Source of the DNA: Anthopleura xanthogrammica
Taxonomy: Eukaryota > Cnidaria > Anthozoa > Actiniaria > Actiniidae
Assembly (NCBI GenBank): GCA_964019055.1
Contig: OZ025218.1
Span: forward strand, 10,475,486 to 10,539,485
Length of the DNA: 64,000 nt
Reading direction: 5' to 3'
In this document: positions 22,870 through 32,620 of the stretch, piece after piece
How positions within the stretch are numbered: position 1 is the first letter of the stretch
How the letters are laid out: each line of letters begins with the position of its first letter
Program-made: the position numbers and the translations under genes
Notes under the pieces: generated by a model
The model's database searches: none
What the model was told of the DNA's origin: nothing
The model's input: only the letters and a program-made list of their open reading frames with translations

Positions 22870-24699
22870 GCAACATCGAAATTATCCTCATCATCATCAT
22901 TACCATCATCATCACCATCATTAACATCATCATCATCACCATCATTAACATCATCATCATCACCATCATTAACATCATCATCATCACCATCATTATCATC
23001 ATCATCACCATCATTAACATCATCATCATCATCATCATCATCATCTATACATCATAATCATCATCACCATCATCATCACCATCATCATCATCATTATCGA
23101 CTTTATCGTGTTAGAGAGGGTGACATTGATTTAACACAGGGTCCGTGCAGGCTTCTTGTGAAGACATTTAAGGAAATTTCAAGGAGTATTCAAGGACCAA
23201 AATGAAAATTTTTCAAGGACCACATAACGATGGGTGCGATCGGGATTACGAACTTTTAGATGAGGAAAACAGGCGTTTTGGGTTACAAAAACCTTTCTAA
23301 ATATTTTTCAAGGAGTATTTACGATTTTTAAGGAATTTTTTCTTTTTTCAAGGAGTTTTAAGTGCCCTTGAAATGAGTTTTCAAATTCCAGCACTTTTCA
23401 AGGAGTTCAAGGACCTGCACGAACCCTGTTAACAGTATTAGTTCTATAGAAAAATGAGAAGGAACTGCCATTTTACGTGGTCATCTAAGCCACGATGAAG
23501 GCTGGCCATTTGCAGACCTTTTCAAAGCAACACAAAGTATTGGTTGCACCAGGACGTGCCCCCCCCCCGGGGGGGGGGGGGGGGACTCAGGGGGTAAAGT
23601 ATCGGGTATGCTCGTCGGAAATTTCCTAAAATACCCCTAAAAGATACCGGAAGTTTTTTCAAAAGGGCGTGGCTTGGCAAATTTTAACCCCTAAGTGATA
23701 CCACAAAAATAATACTATTAAAAAATAAAGGCTTTTGAAATGTTTTTCCTTGAGTAATATTCCGAGTTTACGCAGGCATACGTATTGCGTTATTATGCGA
23801 TGGGCTAGTTCCTTTTTCAACACCCTAAAATATACCAGAAAGTGCTGATTTGCTAAACCTCAAATTTAAGATCCTAAAAGATACCAAATCGCTGATTTTT
23901 ACCCCTAAGAGATACGACGAGCATACCCGATACTTTTTCCCCGGAGTCCCCCCCCCCCCCCCCCCCCCGGGCGTGCCCCACTCAAAAAAACTTCCTGAAT
24001 GTCTGAAAATCATAACCTTTCACTTGCTTCAGGCTACAAAAATGTTAAAATAAGCTACTGGTGAAGACTACTGGTGAAGACTACTGGTGAAGACTACTAA
24101 TGAAACGTGTATAGGCATGTTTACACTGCCGATTTTTGCTGAGATTTCTGTGGCGATTTTTAAAAATTATAATAAATTTTGTCTTATGCTTCTAAAGAGA
24201 CGTTGGTTCAGGTAATCTTGGTGTCCTGAATAAAACTTTACAAGTTAATCCTTTACCATTTTTGACTATTGCAAGCCGGCAAAATCGCTGTAAAAATCGC
24301 ATCTAAAATCGCCTCAAAAATCGCCTGTGTATACGAGCCTTAACCAGAACAAAATCTCAAGTCAGTGACATATTACTATGCAACCTGGTCGCAACTTCAA
24401 GATTTTTACACCTAGAATGTACCTGTAATAGCTTTGCCAGATTGTAGCTCTTTCAAAACCCCGGGAAACAGAATCCCGTAAGTTGAAGAACAGCCATAGA
24501 CAATAAGACAACTGGTGAGAAGAAAAAGACATAACAGCCAAGACCATGGTCCATCTGTACGAGTAAATCGCGTCCATCTCGAGCCGGTTGACCGCATGGT
24601 TAGAACAGGTTCTGTATCAGATGTAGTAGACACGCCATCTTGAATCGAGGTATTTAGGACATCTGGGCGAGTTGTCGTGTTGTTGTTGTTCATCTTCAT
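20634..24699 (-). CDS. Monocarboxylate-transporter-like MFS carrier (SLC16 type), four exons
   Basis: Minus-strand exons 24699-24423, 22538-21934, 21682-21313 and 20815-20634 join in frame to 477 aa, a normal SLC16 length. The start ATG follows an in-frame TAG six bases upstream. Residues 49-54, DGPWSW, match the SLC16 N-terminal signature DG(G)xxW at the first membrane helix. The second exon holds helices 2-6 with FYDRFGCTKTMLLGG (the MFS loop 2-3 basic motif) and GSGLSLVYLSCLLVIPQYF. A hydrophilic central loop (HEKPTAYSHAERNHSSDSEP) is followed by helices 7-12. It probably moves lactate, pyruvate or another monocarboxylate with a proton across the plasma membrane; an orphan MCT-like substrate is equally possible. 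A hairpin element lies in the third intron, and CAT repeats in the first. Confidence 0.9.
21146..21303. mobile_element. Hairpin MITE next to a splice donor
   Basis: Arms of about 63 bp: the left arm starts at TTCACCATTTTCCATACATC and includes CACTGGTCACTGACAAAGCA. The right arm (21240-21303) is its near-perfect reverse complement (TGCTTTGTCAGTGACCAGTG and GATGTATGGAAAATGGTGAA). The loop is about 30 bp. The right arm ends about 9 bp inside the intron from the donor of monocarboxylate-transporter exon 3. Confidence 0.85.
21875..21905. repeat. (CCTCT)n microsatellite
   Basis: Five to six tandem TCTCC units in the intron, about 30 bp downstream (minus sense) of the exon 2 donor. Confidence 0.85.
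22690..23096. repeat. (CAT)n satellite with 21-bp higher-order repeat
   Basis: Imperfect CAT array in the first intron of the monocarboxylate-transporter-like gene. From about 22915, a 21-24 bp unit containing CACCATCATTAACATCATCA repeats four to five times. Poly-His, poly-Met and poly-Ile frames here are artefacts of the triplet period. Confidence 0.92.
23137..23428. mobile_element. MITE with CAGGGT ends and TTAACA target duplication
   Basis: Ends are CAGGGTCCGTGCAGG on the left and CCTGCACGAACCCTG on the right. Both sides carry the exact 6-bp direct repeat TTAACA (23131-23136 and 23429-23434). The interior is made of repeated TTCAAGGA(G/C) phrases. Non-coding. It lies in the first intron of the monocarboxylate-transporter-like gene. 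Confidence 0.8.
23556..23985. mobile_element. Inverted-repeat element bounded by C/G homopolymers
   Basis: The left end is GACGTGCCCC + C9G15 + ACTCAGGGGG, followed by AAAGTATCGGGTATGCTCGT (23598-23617). The right end holds the reverse complement, ACGAGCATACCCGATACTTT (about 23915-23934), then CCCCGGAGTC, about 22 C residues and GGGCGTGCCCC. The inner pairs CCTAAAAGATACC and GGTATCTTTTAGG extend the arms. The interior is about 300 bp and non-coding. Confidence 0.78.
24056..24100. repeat. 15-bp tandem repeat ACTGGTGAAGACT x3
   Basis: Three perfect copies of a 15-bp unit containing CTACTGGTGAAGA, plus a partial fourth, in the first intron of the monocarboxylate-transporter-like gene. Confidence 0.85.
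24112..24345. mobile_element. Probable MITE with AGGC(A/T)TGTTTACAC ends
   Basis: The left end AGGCATGTTTACACTGCCGA followed by TTTTTGC pairs loosely with the right end AAAATCGCCTGTGTATACGA followed by GCCTT. Internal TCGC/GCGA words recur near both ends (GGCGATTTTT, AAAAATCGC). The left arm is less well matched than in the other elements. Confidence 0.5.
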
Positions 24700-25404
24700 C
24701 AACTATTCAAAGATGTTCTCATATTCTAGTTCACCTTTGGACAAGAAAAAGATGAGGTAAGAGCAACAAGAGTCAATTAATTATACTGAGAGATCTTGTT
24801 CATGGTGATCGTATTGGTTTTGCGGCTGAAATCATTTTTGTTTTCGTTTGAAAAGCATAAGTTTATTTTCAAACCATACGACTGACATCTTCGATACCTC
24901 GTAAAAATAGATAACCTGTGGCTAGTATACACAATTTACCGTTTGTATGTTTTTGTCTTGTCGTGGATAACACGATATTTTCCCTTCAAGAACTCAGTTG
25001 AATCAGTTTAGAAGTTGTGGAGTTTCATGACATGACTTTGGCCTTATATTCAAATTCAATACTGACTCGAGTGGGTTTCAGGTCAAGATAAGAATCTTTA
25101 AATCCCTTTTTCATGACCCAGTAACGCGGTTTAGCTTTCATTTTATAATGCTTTCAGTTATCAATCGTCGCTTCAGTCAATCTCGAACGTAATCGTATGT
25201 TCGATTGTATTCGATTGGTTTGTGTCTATAATACTAATAACTTTATTAACGTATCATGTGATCTAGCTTTCAAGAAACTAATTGTAGACACCTGACTTTA
25301 ATATACCAAAAACACTTGTTCTTACCTTTGCATCTTGACTGAGCCATTTCAAAAATATACATCAACCTGAGCCCTTTCTTTGATATTCAGTAATGAACTA
25401 AGAC

Positions 25405-25461
25405 ACCACAGGCTTCCCAAACTAAGTATCTGTGGCTTCGGAGTTTGGGCTTCCTGTGGTC
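25405..25461. repeat. Small palindrome with the GGGCTTCCTGTGG motif
   Basis: ACCACAGGCTTCCCAAAC is followed 20 bp later by GTTTGGGCTTCCTGTGGT, forming a stem of about 18 bp with two mismatches. The same core word appears in other non-coding places in the window (see findings). Confidence 0.65.
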
Positions 25462-25526
25462 TTATGTTCGTTAGACTTCAATCAAAATATCGTTTGTAGG
25501 TAGAAAACCTTTTCTGTTATCTTGTA

Positions 25527-25786
25527 GCCTATAAATTCATATAATAAAAGAAATTTACTGTATTAGCTGTGTGGTTGATTTTATGACAATCCGATACGTT
25601 TTTAGCGAGTTTTTGGCAATCGATTTTTTTGCCGTTTCCAAAAGGTTCACAAAATACAACCTTTTGAAAACGGCAAAAAAATTTGCCTGCTAAAAACTCG
25701 CTAAATCGCTTTGGATCGTCATAAAATTAACCTCACAGCTTAATAAAGTAAATTTCTTTTAATATGTGAATTTATAGGCTACAAAA
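25527..25786. mobile_element. Long hairpin MITE, arms about 110 bp
   Basis: The left arm starts CTTGTAGCCTATAAATTCAT and runs through GTTTTTAGCGAGTTTTTGGC to TTTTTGCCGTTTCCAAAAGG. The right arm (25655-25786) gives the reverse complement: CCTTTTGAAAACGGCAAAAA, CTAAAAACTCGC and GAATTTATAGGCTACAAA. The loop is only about 15 bp. Non-coding. Confidence 0.88.
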
Positions 25787-26107
25787 AGGGAAGGGGGCTC
25801 GGGAGGAAAAGACTAATGGAAAATAGAGGGATTTTTTTTGAATAGAATAGAAGAGAATATAGAACCGAACTACCACTCCTCAGTATGACTACGAATGAAG
25901 CTCAGAATCTCCCAAAACAACCGACGGCTTTCAATATATTCACATGAACTAAAACTAATCAGACTGGAACTGATTAATATGCAGATGTCATGAACTCATT
26001 TCTCTGGTACCATAGTAACATCCAATCTGATATTGTACTTATGTATTCTATCTATGTTGAGGAAAACAACTGGGTCGAGTTGCCATTGCAGTACAAGGCA
26101 CAGACAC

Positions 26108-26254
26108 AAGGTGCAACATTGCGCGCAATATTGCAGGCAATGTTGCTAAAGTAGGATCGTTTTCTACTTCAGTAACATCGTGTGCAACAAATTGGGCGTG
26201 TGACATGACTCGCAACATCGATTTCCTGCCGCGCAATGTTGCACCAGGTTTTTT
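26108..26254. mobile_element. Hairpin repeat of GCAACATTGC words
   Basis: CAAGGTGCAACATTGCGCGC (26108-26127) is inverted by CGCGCAATGTTGCACCAGG (26233-26251). Internal GCAATGTTGC and GCAACATCG words continue the symmetry. Non-coding foldback. Confidence 0.65.
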
Positions 26255-27474
26255 TGTATATGAATAAAAAAAAGGCCATCTCTGAAAACCCACAGAAATT
26301 CACGCATGCGCAAACGGGTTTCTTTAGTGTTGTATCATTTTTGGTATTCGTAGATCTAGTGTAGATACTGATTGGTCAGCTACGATCAAGAGAAGGGTCT
26401 GGTACCAAAGGAAACCACAACTCCGTGTGCGCATGCGTCTAACTGAAATCTCAAAATTGAGTTAATTTTTTCTTTCTTTCTTTCTTTCTTTTCTTTTCCT
26501 TTTTTAAGGGATAGTAAAACTTTGTAGTAGATAATTTGTTTGACATTTTAAAAACATAAATATTTCTTATACAGATTTGAGTGTTTCCTACAATAATTGA
26601 AAGCCTCAAATACCGTGAGTTGTTCTAAATTGGTTCTTGAATATTTGCTTTTGCAAGTTAAGCCTCTTTACTAAACACAGGATTAAAAAATAACACGAAA
26701 ATTTGCCGGTTGTTTGAGCAGAACTGGGTCGCGATAAATATTATCAAGAGGTGCGAATTCTCCGCACAAAATTACCGGGGGAAAAGAAAAATTTAAAAGG
26801 AGTTAAAATAGGGGAATAAATAAGCAGTATAGCGAGAAAGCCGGAAATTTTTTCGTGTACCGTGTGAGAACCTGTTCGTTAAGGTTGGACGAACAAAATA
26901 TTACATCGTTTTACACAACAATGAAAATGTCATTGGTTACACAGCGTAGCGTTGAATAACAAAGACACAGAGAATGTTCTTTCAAATAAAAGTTAATGTG
27001 CAAAACAGCTTGATATACTGAAGGAATCGAAAATAAATAAATTAGTATTACGAAGGCTAAAAATTTTTAATGAATGTCATAGAAGTTGAGTCAGGGTCTT
27101 TTTTTTTTAGGTATTTTATACGTTTTCACCTTTTACCCCCTTAAGGGATTTTTGTTCGTCGATTGATGACAGCACACGTGATTTCAAGTTTCTACAAGCA
27201 AGTATTTGCATCTTCAGCGATTTGTTTTAAACAAAAGAAAGATGATCCTGTGATAATTCAACCTTGACGACAAGTAAAACGACCAATACTTCAGCGCATT
27301 TTCTCTGCTCTCCAACGAATTCAGTTTGTCGTTGAAAGATTTCATAGTCATTGATAAAGGAAGTTGAACCTCAAGTAGCAAGCGTCTGTGAAGGAATGAA
27401 GTGCCAGAGGAACACAGAGTTCAGGTAAGGCATTTCGAGTATTTTGATCAAGAACTTTCCGGGTTTTTCTCTGC

Positions 27475-30400
27475 ATGAAGATTTTGGAAACTACTGTTTT
27501 AGATATTGACAATGACACAAGGTTGAGAAAAACATTACACATGTTTACAACAAAATTAATATTAACGAGCGACTTCGACGAAAAACTCGAGAGGAAAGAT
27601 GATGGATTAGATTACAAGAGTGTGACGACGAAAACTGATACCAAATTATCTTGTAATTCGATGCCATGCAGAAGTAAGGAGAGCGAGTCTAGGACGTTTG
27701 TTGAGGTTGAAAACAATCAAGACATTACTGATGGTTTTACTGAGAATTTAAGGCATAATGATTGCTTAAAAGACACAGAAACGCTTGAATGTACTGGGAA
27801 TAATGCTAAGGCAGGAAAGATGGACCAAAACTGCACGGTTTTAAGAGCAAAATCTTTAGAATTCTTCGAAGGTTCGAAATTCAAACGTGAATGCGAATGG
27901 ACGTCGTCGTACTTCGCCAAGGAAAACACCAATGATTTACAACGAAACGACAAGGATTTCAACGGTAATTATGGTTATTTAGCAATCACAAATAAAACTG
28001 AATCTTCTAATACGATAATATGCGACAAATTAACTTCACCGTTATCTAAACTTAATGGAAAACAAGACGGGATTCCTGTGTCGGAGCCACAGGAGGAACA
28101 TGGAACTAGTGATCCATTTGAAGTGAATTATCAAGTCATTTCTGATGATAATTCTGTTACAAGTGCATATAAGGATATTAAGCAAGTTGGACATGATATG
28201 CGAGGATATGTTAGCCATAGAGAAGAGTATCTCGTGTCATCTTTACACCGTGAACACTTTGACAGTTTTTCTTCCCACGACGATCATCCAAGTAGAAACA
28301 ATCCACAAGAGATTCAAATACCTAGAAATATTTCGAACGAGGATGAAACTTTGAGTGATCTAGAAAAAGGTTTTAAAAAAGAGCTTCATCCTGTCAATGA
28401 AGGAGTTGTTTTATGGGATAAGAAAAGTGTATCTTGTGAATTCAACGCAAAGGATGTTCAAGACGCCATTGACGTCCACACAACAACAGTGAGCAGTCAA
28501 GCAGAGAGTTTGAATATCAAGAACCATGTTCAAGAGGAAAAAATCGTGCCTGTTTCGTTCCAACGTCAATCTGTTTGTTGTGCTGGTTTGTTTGAAGGGA
28601 GTATGACACTGGATAAAGATAACCAAAGGTCTTGTACATCAACCGACGAATGGCATGAGTGGAATGATGATGGCGACCATCACGATGAAATTGTTGTGAT
28701 TGCCGTCTGTGATGATGGTACAGTTGATGTTGCTGCTGTTAATGATGCTGATGATAATTGTGTCATAATAGATGTCAATCAAGATAACACTGATGTCATT
28801 CCTAATAATATAAGACTGACGAAATGGCATGCTGATGATGGTTGTCATGGAGATGACACGAAAACGTCACTAGTAAGTTACTATGGAATTGATCCTGATG
28901 GTTGTTATGGTGATCTTATAAGAAACAGTTCAAGTGATGCTGATGATGGTTGTCATGGAGAGGACACGAAGAGGTTACTAATAAGTTACCATGCTAATGA
29001 TTCTGATGGTTGTCATGGTAACGTAATGAGAAACAGTGCAAGTGACGCGGATGAAAAGAATGATGCTGATGATGGTTGTCATGGTGATAGTTCAAAGGGA
29101 TTTCTAGTAAGAAGCGGGACGGTTGATACTGAGGATGATGATGATGATGATGATAATGATAATGATGATGATGAGATGGATGTGAACGGTGGTAACCCCT
29201 TTGAACTTGACGAGTCAGAATACCAAAAGTTGATGGAAGCGATAGATGATTCATTCGATTGCCTGCTTGAAAATAATCCTTCTGATGAACACGACACAGG
29301 GAACCCATTCGAACCTTGTGACGAACTGAACCTTGACTTGATGGGAAGATCAACTGAACAAAATAACATCAACACACAGAATGAAGAAGTTCGTGTTACT
29401 GAGCTGCAGGAACAAATGAGAAACCCTTTTGATGAGAGTGAGTGTAATAATATTCTCATCTGTGAGGAATCACTCTGGGGTTCCGAAGACAAGCAGGATG
29501 ATAGCACCATATGTGATGAGAATCAAGGGAAGGAGTTTGAAGAACAAAGTGAACATCAAGGCAAGGATAACAAGTTGGCAAACAACTCTTATCATACGGC
29601 ACAAACAGACGAGTCATCCATGACTCAAAATAGCGACTCTGTTGAACATGGTGAAGATGAGATAAATTTTGTTAGTTCACTTGAGAACAGAACTAATGCT
29701 GGGAAGAGTGAGTCAGATAAGTACGAAGAATATAATGAAATCCCTACCGACTCTGTTGCCGAGTCATTGCCGCTCATGTTAACTGAGAATTCTGAGGAGG
29801 AGAAAGAATGTGAAGACTACATACAGGAACACAATACACTTAATCCATTTGAGGTAGACTTGCTGGTTAATGCAAACAACGGCTTACTAGATGATGGTGT
29901 AAAGATTGAGATTGACGAAGGCAATGAGGTGCAAGAGGATTGTCAAGATGAGCTGGAGGACGTCAGTGAGTGTGGTAACGCCGCGTTGGCGGAAACGATC
30001 ATGAACACAATCGTGAAGGAAGTTGGGATGGTTGATAATGATGAGGAAGACAGAAAGAAACAGGAATCCAATCTTCTCAAAGCACAGGTGGAACCATCCG
30101 CGCAGACGTCTGATGTTGACGTGAAGAAAGATGGATTGACTGAAGAAGTCCAATCAGTAATAGAGGATAATGAGGATCAACAGGATCCCACTCAGTCCAC
30201 ATCCACCATTCCCGTGATTGTGGAACCCTCCACAATCTCGCGGGAACATCAAGACCAGCGCAGCATGGATGGAAATACCTTTTTATCTCTTCTTGAATCA
30301 CACGGAATTCTGCAACCACAATCAGCTCAGGATGAACAACCTATGAGTGATAGCGGTCTCTCTAACGAGGACTTTGCGAGCTCAACAAAGGATCTTTCAG

Positions 30401-30897
30401 AACAAGAACGGATACAAAACATCAATAAAGCTTTTGAATGGGTTCGGAAAGAACTACAAGAGATGCGCGGGATGGATTTTAATTTAAAAGTTCAGTTTGA
30501 TGGACTTCGACAGGAAGCGCGCTCGTTACGAGAAGAGTACGAGTTGTTTGTTAATTGCGAATATTATGACGATGATGAGATTTTTGACGAAGCTACAGAA
30601 TACATGACTTGTCAGAAAGACTCGAGTGACACCTCAAGTAATCCCGTAGAAGATGGTACCGCTAAAGTTGATCACTGTTTGGATAGTAAGCCATTATTAT
30701 TACACAATGCTCTACGAGAAGATAGTGGTTATCACTCAGACACACCTTCATCAAGCACAGACACTGGATCAACAGATAACGACAAACTACAACAAACCAC
30801 TCATGCGCATGCTAAGTACTATTATCAACCGCAGCCCACACATCCAAAGATCCAAGAATTGACCAGCGGCAAGTGTGTTTTTGAGCTAGTACTTTAA
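27475..30897 (+). CDS. Large acidic NPF-motif protein with C-terminal FAM167-like segment
   Basis: One uninterrupted frame of 1140 aa. The ATG at 27475 is the first Met after an in-frame TGA at 27445. Residues about 983-1045 (NKAFEWVRKELQEMRGMD, QFDGLRQEARSLREEYE) align by eye with the conserved segment of FAM167A/B (ALEWLRKELTEMRxQD, then LMRLRGDINKLK). Vertebrate FAM167 proteins are only about 200 aa. The long N-terminal part is disordered and rich in Asp, Glu, Asn and Ser. It carries NPF at 574, 610, 650 and 790, each followed by Glu or Asp, and DPF at 213. Cys-containing repeats of DDGCHGD lie at residues about 452-545, then an Asp/Asn run (about 551-566). NPF motifs bind EH domains and DPF binds the AP-2 ear, so a link to endocytic trafficking is inferred. 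No signal or membrane helix is seen. Confidence 0.85.
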   Translation: MKILETTVLDIDNDTRLRKTLHMFTTKLILTSDFDEKLERKDDGLDYKSVTTKTDTKLSCNSMPCRSKESESRTFVEVENNQDITDGFTENLRHNDCLKDTETLECTGNNAKAGKMDQNCTVLRAKSLEFFEGSKFKRECEWTSSYFAKENTNDLQRNDKDFNGNYGYLAITNKTESSNTIICDKLTSPLSKLNGKQDGIPVSEPQEEHGTSDPFEVNYQVISDDNSVTSAYKDIKQVGHDMRGYVSHREEYLVSSLHREHFDSFSSHDDHPSRNNPQEIQIPRNISNEDETLSDLEKGFKKELHPVNEGVVLWDKKSVSCEFNAKDVQDAIDVHTTTVSSQAESLNIKNHVQEEKIVPVSFQRQSVCCAGLFEGSMTLDKDNQRSCTSTDEWHEWNDDGDHHDEIVVIAVCDDGTVDVAAVNDADDNCVIIDVNQDNTDVIPNNIRLTKWHADDGCHGDDTKTSLVSYYGIDPDGCYGDLIRNSSSDADDGCHGEDTKRLLISYHANDSDGCHGNVMRNSASDADEKNDADDGCHGDSSKGFLVRSGTVDTEDDDDDDDNDNDDDEMDVNGGNPFELDESEYQKLMEAIDDSFDCLLENNPSDEHDTGNPFEPCDELNLDLMGRSTEQNNINTQNEEVRVTELQEQMRNPFDESECNNILICEESLWGSEDKQDDSTICDENQGKEFEEQSEHQGKDNKLANNSYHTAQTDESSMTQNSDSVEHGEDEINFVSSLENRTNAGKSESDKYEEYNEIPTDSVAESLPLMLTENSEEEKECEDYIQEHNTLNPFEVDLLVNANNGLLDDGVKIEIDEGNEVQEDCQDELEDVSECGNAALAETIMNTIVKEVGMVDNDEEDRKKQESNLLKAQVEPSAQTSDVDVKKDGLTEEVQSVIEDNEDQQDPTQSTSTIPVIVEPSTISREHQDQRSMDGNTFLSLLESHGILQPQSAQDEQPMSDSGLSNEDFASSTKDLSEQERIQNINKAFEWVRKELQEMRGMDFNLKVQFDGLRQEARSLREEYELFVNCEYYDDDEIFDEATEYMTCQKDSSDTSSNPVEDGTAKVDHCLDSKPLLLHNALREDSGYHSDTPSSSTDTGSTDNDKLQQTTHAHAKYYYQPQPTHPKIQELTSGKCVFELVL
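28826..29115 (+). repeat. In-frame ~108-bp tandem repeat encoding D-G-C-H-G units
   Basis: About 2.6 copies of a unit encoding GATGATGGTTGTCATGG (DDGCHG), then about 20 residues, then a second D(P/S)DGC(Y/H)G, then RNS(S/A)S. The period is about 36 codons. It lies inside the FAM167-like protein and precedes an (GAT)n tract at 29133-29175 encoding poly-Asp/Asn. Confidence 0.85.
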
Positions 30898-31131
30898 GAT
30901 CACCTGGATTATCCTAACAGAAGTAAGCAGACATTCATGGTCCTGCTTTTTCAGGTCTTAAGAATGATTTTAATTAAGCAAAAGAGTTAAGGAACCAGGC
31001 CATCTCGAGCGGATATGCATGATGACGTCACTTTGAAATGCTTGTTCATTTTGCTCGGCAGTAGAAAATCGAAAACTATATTATACAAACGATTTCGTGT
31101 TACTGGGTTAAAACTTCATATTCAGAACTGT

Positions 31132-31292
31132 GGCCGCGATATGCTTATCTTGTCACACACAAAGGTTTCAATGTGAGGCTCCGTGCTAAATGCTCAGTGA
31201 TTCGTGACAGGAGAAAATAATACATTTAATTTAGCATGGAGCCACGTACTGAAACCTTTGTGCATGACAAACAAAGCATATCTCGGGCTATT
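31132..31292. mobile_element. Hairpin MITE
   Basis: Left arm CGCGATATGCTTATCTTGTC followed by ACACACAAAGGTTTCAATGT and GGCTCCGTGCTAAAT. Right arm ATTTAGCATGGAGCC, ACTGAAACCTTTGTGCATGA and CAAAGCATATCTCGGGC. The loop is about 45 bp. The first 20 bases of the window (GCTCCGTGCTAATTAATTAT) resemble part of this element. Confidence 0.78.
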
Positions 31293-31587
31293 GGATAAGT
31301 AGTCGTGAATCTCGTGCGCTTTGATTGGATCAGCGGAATTCATCTTTTTTATCCGTAACCGTGGAATATCCGAGTATTCTGATTGGATAAGCAGTAGTCT
31401 AGCGGGCTGTGATTGGTTCTTTATAACCGAACCGTGACCGTGCCATAATTATACGGAATCTACTCTACACGAAAGTATTATGTAATATATAAAACAAATC
31501 AGAAAGCACCATATGACGTCATCATTCGAATTCCGCTTTTTGTCTGGGTTGTTAGAAATATTTTTATACATTGAAAGAATTTCTATT

Positions 31588-31634
31588 GGGCTCCCTGTGG
31601 AAGACTATACACTTTACCACAGGAAACCCACGAT
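31588..31634. repeat. Small palindrome around GGGCTCCCTGTGG
   Basis: TTGGGCTCCCTGTGGAAGAC is followed 10 bp later by TTACCACAGGAAACCCAC, an imperfect stem like the one at 25405-25461. Confidence 0.55.
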
Positions 31635-31889
31635 TCTCAAATCCTGAGAACATAATTTGATTTAAGAGAGTAGTTTGAGTATTTATGTAGGATTATATAT
31701 TTTTGTAGTTTATGGAGTTCATTAACTGGAGCATCTATCGTGATGTATGTCTGCGTTCTATCCCCTACACATGCAGACTAGTTCGTAAGAAAGTTCTGGT
31801 ACGATTTTTTTCGATATATCAAGGCTGGCATTCGGTATTTTACTTCTAAGAGTTGCGCGCTGATTGGCCCATTTGAACAATAGAGCTAA

Positions 31890-32045
31890 TTCGTTGTTAC
31901 CCATTTCAGACACGTCACATGTCATTCCCTTGAGTATTATTTCTTTGCTTGTCAGATACAGGAACTTTTGAGAACTGAGATCAAACTCAAACAAACAATC
32001 TTATTTTCAAGGGAATAACACGTGGTCTGAAATGGGAAAACATTA
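31890..32045. mobile_element. Foldback element B, copy 1
   Basis: TACCCATTTCAGACACGTCA, then CATGTCATTCCCTTGAGTAT, is inverted by TTTTCAAGGGAATAACACGT, then GGTCTGAAATGGGAAAAC. The part from 31923 to 32050, including AATGGGAAAACATTACGCCC, recurs at 59050-59180. A shorter relative, GGGGAATGACACGAGGTCTG, lies at 37859-37878. Confidence 0.7.
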
Positions 32046-32324
32046 CGCCCAAATAAATAAGGTCTATTGATTTGCTTGCTGATTGAGCATCAGTGATTAT
32101 GCAGGCTCACAGACCTACCCAGTATGGTAGATGGGTGCTTCTAGTAATGGATTTTGTTAATAAATTAGTACTCACTATCAGACATGGGTTCTACCCATGA
32201 TACTTTTAAACAACTCATATTGGGCAGGTAAACGTTAGTTACCATAGACACCCGTTACGCTTCTCATGTCTTCGAGCTCACAGAAGAATAACAAGCTATC
32301 TGAACGGAAACATCTACTACCATC

Positions 32325-32620
32325 TCTAAAGACTCATTCGCATAGGTTTAGCCTCGTTTTAACCTGAGTATCAGGCTCTCTATGGGAAGGGTAGGGGAGA
32401 GTCTCCTTTCCCTCTCTCCCTCTCCCCTAGAGAGCATGATACCCAGGCCTCAATTAAAAGCAAATCATTTGCAAAAGTCAACTGTAATACAAAGAATGTG
32501 CAAGTTGAATAATACCAATGTTTTGAAACCCCTCGGACTTTTAATGGTGTCTATGAATAGCTGACTTATAAACGAGGCTTAACGTCGTGTGCAAATGAGT
32601 CTGTGGTCTTCAAAAACAGC
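32325..32620. mobile_element. Hairpin MITE with AAGCCTCGTTTA arms
   Basis: Outer arms: AAAGACTCATTCGCATAGGT, then TTAGCCTCGTTT (32329-32360), against AAACGAGGCTTAACG...GTGTGCAAATGAGTCTGTGG (32570-32615). Inner arms: CCTGAGTATCAGGCTCTCTA against CTAGAGAGCATGATACCCAG, around polypyrimidine (32400-32428). Non-coding. Confidence 0.72.

Larger units (their letters stand above)
24703..27474. other. Intergenic region with hairpin elements
   Basis: Divergent spacer between the monocarboxylate-transporter-like (-) and FAM167-like (+) genes. It contains three foldback elements (25405-25461, 25527-25786, 26108-26254), a CTTT-rich tract at 26468-26505 and otherwise AT-rich DNA. A CAG|GTAAGG donor-like site at 27422-27430 may end a 5' untranslated exon of the FAM167-like gene. 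No other coding gene was recognised. Confidence 0.55.

Noticed and set aside
28994..30319. Several antisense frames within the FAM167-like gene
   Set aside because: Shadows of a compositionally biased coding strand (GAT/GAA codons give ATC/TTC on the other strand).
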